This document shows, piece after piece, positions 5,610-7,463 of a stretch of 7,463 nt of DNA. The notes under the pieces were generated by a model. That model made no database searches. It was not told where the DNA came from and worked only from the letters and a program-made list of their open reading frames with translations. The translations under genes and the position numbers were made by a program. The DNA comes from SLRI01 sp964460465 (GTDB lineage: Bacteria > Pseudomonadota > Alphaproteobacteria > Geminicoccales > Geminicoccaceae), in assembly GCA_964460465.1 (NCBI GenBank), contig CAYWSB010000223.1, forward strand, positions 1-7,463, written 5' to 3'. Position 1 is the first letter of the stretch, and every line of letters starts with the position of its first letter.

Positions 5610-7463
5610 ATGACGTCCTCCGCCCAAGGCACCGCGACTCCGGCGAATTCCGAGCTGGCGGATCAGGCCGGCAGTTTGCCGCCGCACGCCTCGGTGGTCG
5701 CCATCGACACGCTGCGTGGCGCGCCCCGCCTCATCGCCGGTGCCAACAGCGATGGCGAGGTCGAGGAATCGCTGCTGCAGAGCAGCCAGCGACCGATCGT
5801 GCGGCTGCTCATCGTCGAGGACGACGACGAGGACTTCGACCTGATCGAGGCGCTCTTGTCGCGGGCGCCGGAGACCCGCTTCGACGTGGTCTGGGCGAGC
5901 AGCGTCGAGGCCGGCCTGCGGCGGCTCGCGAGCGAGAGCTTCGACGTCTGCCTGGTGGCCTGCGACCTCCCCGGCCGCTCCGGCCTCGAGTTCGTCGACA
6001 TCGCCCTCAGGCGCGGCTTCGAGCGGCCGATCATCCTGCTCGGCGACGGTGCGGAGGAGACGGTCGAGTATCGCGCCATCGAGGCCGGGGCCGCCGATTT
6101 CGTCGACAAGGAGGAGTGCGACACGGGCCGGCTCGACCGGGCGATCCGCTTCGCCATCGGGCGCAGCCGCAACTCCCGCCGCCTCGACCCGCCGGCGGCC
6201 AGCGACACGCTCACCGGCCTCGCCAACCGCACGCTCTTCCTGCAGCGGGTGACCAATGCGCTGGCCGCCGCCCGGCGCAACCGGCTGGGTGCGGCCGTCC
6301 TCGCCATCGACGTGGACGGCTTTCACCTGATCAACGAGCGCCTCGGCCACGACGCCGGCGATCGTCTGCTGACCATCATCGCCGAGCGCCTCGGCCATCG
6401 GCTGCGCGAGAGCGACACCGTGGCTCGGCTCGGCGGCGACACCTTCGCGGTCCTCCTGGAGAACCTGCAGCGGCCCGAGGACGCGGCGCTCGTGGTGCAG
6501 AAGCTCATGCAGGTGATCGAGGCGCCGATGGCGCTGGCCGGCGAGGTGCTGCGGCTCACCGCCAGCTTCGGCGTCACGCTCTATCCCATCGACGCCAGCG
6601 AGCCCGAGGAGATCCTCCGCCTCGCCGATGCCGCGATGCATCGGGCGAAGGCCGCGGGCGGCCGCGCCTGCCGCTTCCACGACGCCAATCTCTCGGCCGC
6701 GACCTGCCGGATCGTGCCGATGCTGGCCGAGCGGATGATCGAGCCCGCACCCAAGGGCGGGCTCGATCAGGCGCTGCAGGAGGGCCGCTTCGAGCTCTAT
6801 TTCCAGCCGCAGATCACGCTGCGCTCGCCCGTGATGGGGCTGACCGCCCGGCCGCGGCTGCATCATCCGGAGCGCGGCCTGCTCGGCCCGGACCGCTTCC
6901 TCGGGATGGTCGAGGAGACGGGCTTTCTCGACCGCCTCATGCTCTGGATGGTCGAGGCGGGGGCGATCCAGATGGCCGCCTGGCGCAAGGCGGGCTGCCG
7001 CGTCGACCACCTGGCGATCCCGCTGCAGAGCTCGGGCCCGCTCGGCTGGCTGGAGCTCGCCGACCGGGCGCTCGCGATCTTCGAGCGGCACGGGCTCGAG
7101 GCCAGGAGCCTGGAGATCGAGATCGCGGAGGCCCCGCTCTACCAGGACCTGGTGGCCGATGCCGGGCACGTGGCGAAGCTGCGGGCGAAGGGGCCGCGGC
7201 TCGCCGTCGCCGGCTATGGCGAGGCCATGGTGTCCTTGACCCTGCTGCGCGACTGTCCGGTCGACACCCTGAAGCTCGGCCAGGCGCTGCTCGACGGGGT
7301 GCCGGCCGATCGGCACCGCACGCTCTTCGCCGACGCGGTGATCCAGCTCGGCCGGCATCTCGGTGTCCGACTGGTGGCCGAGGGGGTCCCCGGCAACAGC
7401 CAGCTGCAGCTGCTCAAGCGCGCCGGCTGCGACGCCGCCGAATGCGCCATGAGCGACCCGGCG
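5610..7463 (+). CDS. Degenerate receiver-GGDEF-EAL protein, probable non-enzymatic c-di-GMP signalling protein (3' end beyond window)
   Basis: 618 residues are visible and the frame runs off the right edge. After about 63 low-complexity residues comes a CheY-like receiver (64-185): the acidic cluster E70-D71-D72 and K167 are kept, but the phospho-Asp position is Ala117 (in DVCLVACDLPG) and the switch Thr is Gly145. A GGDEF domain (199 to about 355) starts with DTLTGLANR and keeps IDVDGF (D234), GH and GD. Its signature is GGDTF (275-279), with the catalytic Glu replaced by Thr278; an RxxD inhibitory-site motif, RESD (266-269), is intact. An EAL domain (from about 385) keeps FQPQI, but EAL reads TAR (412-414), the NLS Asn is Pro471, the DDFG pair is Ala534-Gly535 and KID is KLG; EIAE is retained. 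It should neither make nor cleave c-di-GMP, but may bind it or a partner, as FimX, LapD and CsrD relatives do. ATG 5589 (seven residues longer, directly after an in-frame TAG) is an alternative start; neither has a clear ribosome site. Confidence 0.9.
   Translation, partial: MTSSAQGTATPANSELADQAGSLPPHASVVAIDTLRGAPRLIAGANSDGEVEESLLQSSQRPIVRLLIVEDDDEDFDLIEALLSRAPETRFDVVWASSVEAGLRRLASESFDVCLVACDLPGRSGLEFVDIALRRGFERPIILLGDGAEETVEYRAIEAGAADFVDKEECDTGRLDRAIRFAIGRSRNSRRLDPPAASDTLTGLANRTLFLQRVTNALAAARRNRLGAAVLAIDVDGFHLINERLGHDAGDRLLTIIAERLGHRLRESDTVARLGGDTFAVLLENLQRPEDAALVVQKLMQVIEAPMALAGEVLRLTASFGVTLYPIDASEPEEILRLADAAMHRAKAAGGRACRFHDANLSAATCRIVPMLAERMIEPAPKGGLDQALQEGRFELYFQPQITLRSPVMGLTARPRLHHPERGLLGPDRFLGMVEETGFLDRLMLWMVEAGAIQMAAWRKAGCRVDHLAIPLQSSGPLGWLELADRALAIFERHGLEARSLEIEIAEAPLYQDLVADAGHVAKLRAKGPRLAVAGYGEAMVSLTLLRDCPVDTLKLGQALLDGVPADRHRTLFADAVIQLGRHLGVRLVAEGVPGNSQLQLLKRAGCDAAECAMSDPA

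Noticed and set aside
5577..7358. 593-codon minus-strand open frame opposite the receiver-GGDEF-EAL gene
   Set aside because: The plus strand carries clear domain motifs throughout; the antisense translation is charged and repetitive with no recognisable domain.
1..7463. tRNA, rRNA, CRISPR, insertion sequence, phage or toxin-antitoxin content
   Set aside because: No cloverleaf, direct-repeat array, transposase motif or terminal repeat was seen; coding genes fill nearly all the window.

Overview
The window is very GC-rich (roughly 70% or more by eye) and reads as a chromosomal housekeeping segment of an alphaproteobacterium, probably a Rhodospirillales/Geminicoccales-type lineage. That placement is inferred from base composition and from gene order: a DUF721 gene, a DsbA-like thioredoxin and smc next to mutY, and rsmI divergent from an LpoA-like lipoprotein gene. 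Both are arrangements known from Alphaproteobacteria. No tRNA, rRNA, CRISPR array, insertion sequence or phage gene was seen.

Layout. Positions 1-2097 hold a leftward (minus-strand) group: a DUF721 protein (1561-2097), a periplasmic DsbA-like thiol oxidoreductase (869-1468) and the N-terminal 264 residues of the chromosome condensation ATPase SMC (1-792, running off the left edge). mutY (2134-3231, plus) diverges from this group with only about 36 bp between start codons. It converges on rsmI (3228-4103, minus), and the two genes share one CTAG as their stop codons. Across a 168-bp divergent gap from rsmI lies an LpoA/penicillin-binding-protein-activator lipoprotein gene (4272-5498, plus). 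An AT-rich islet with a sigma70-like promoter (5538-5566) then precedes a regulatory gene (5610-7463, plus, running off the right edge). There is no gene-free stretch over 300 bases.

Roles. MutY removes A mispaired with 8-oxoguanine, SMC organises the chromosome, RsmI modifies 16S rRNA, the DsbA-like protein handles periplasmic disulfides, and the LpoA-like lipoprotein probably supports peptidoglycan synthesis. These are independent core functions, not one pathway.

The least ordinary gene is the last: a receiver-GGDEF-EAL protein in which all three domains have lost key catalytic residues. The receiver has Ala at the phospho-Asp position, GGDEF is GGDTF, and the EAL motif and the metal-binding DD pair are gone. 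An RxxD inhibitory-site motif is retained. This suggests a non-enzymatic c-di-GMP receptor or protein-interaction scaffold rather than a cyclase/phosphodiesterase. Nothing else in the window looks like an undescribed system.
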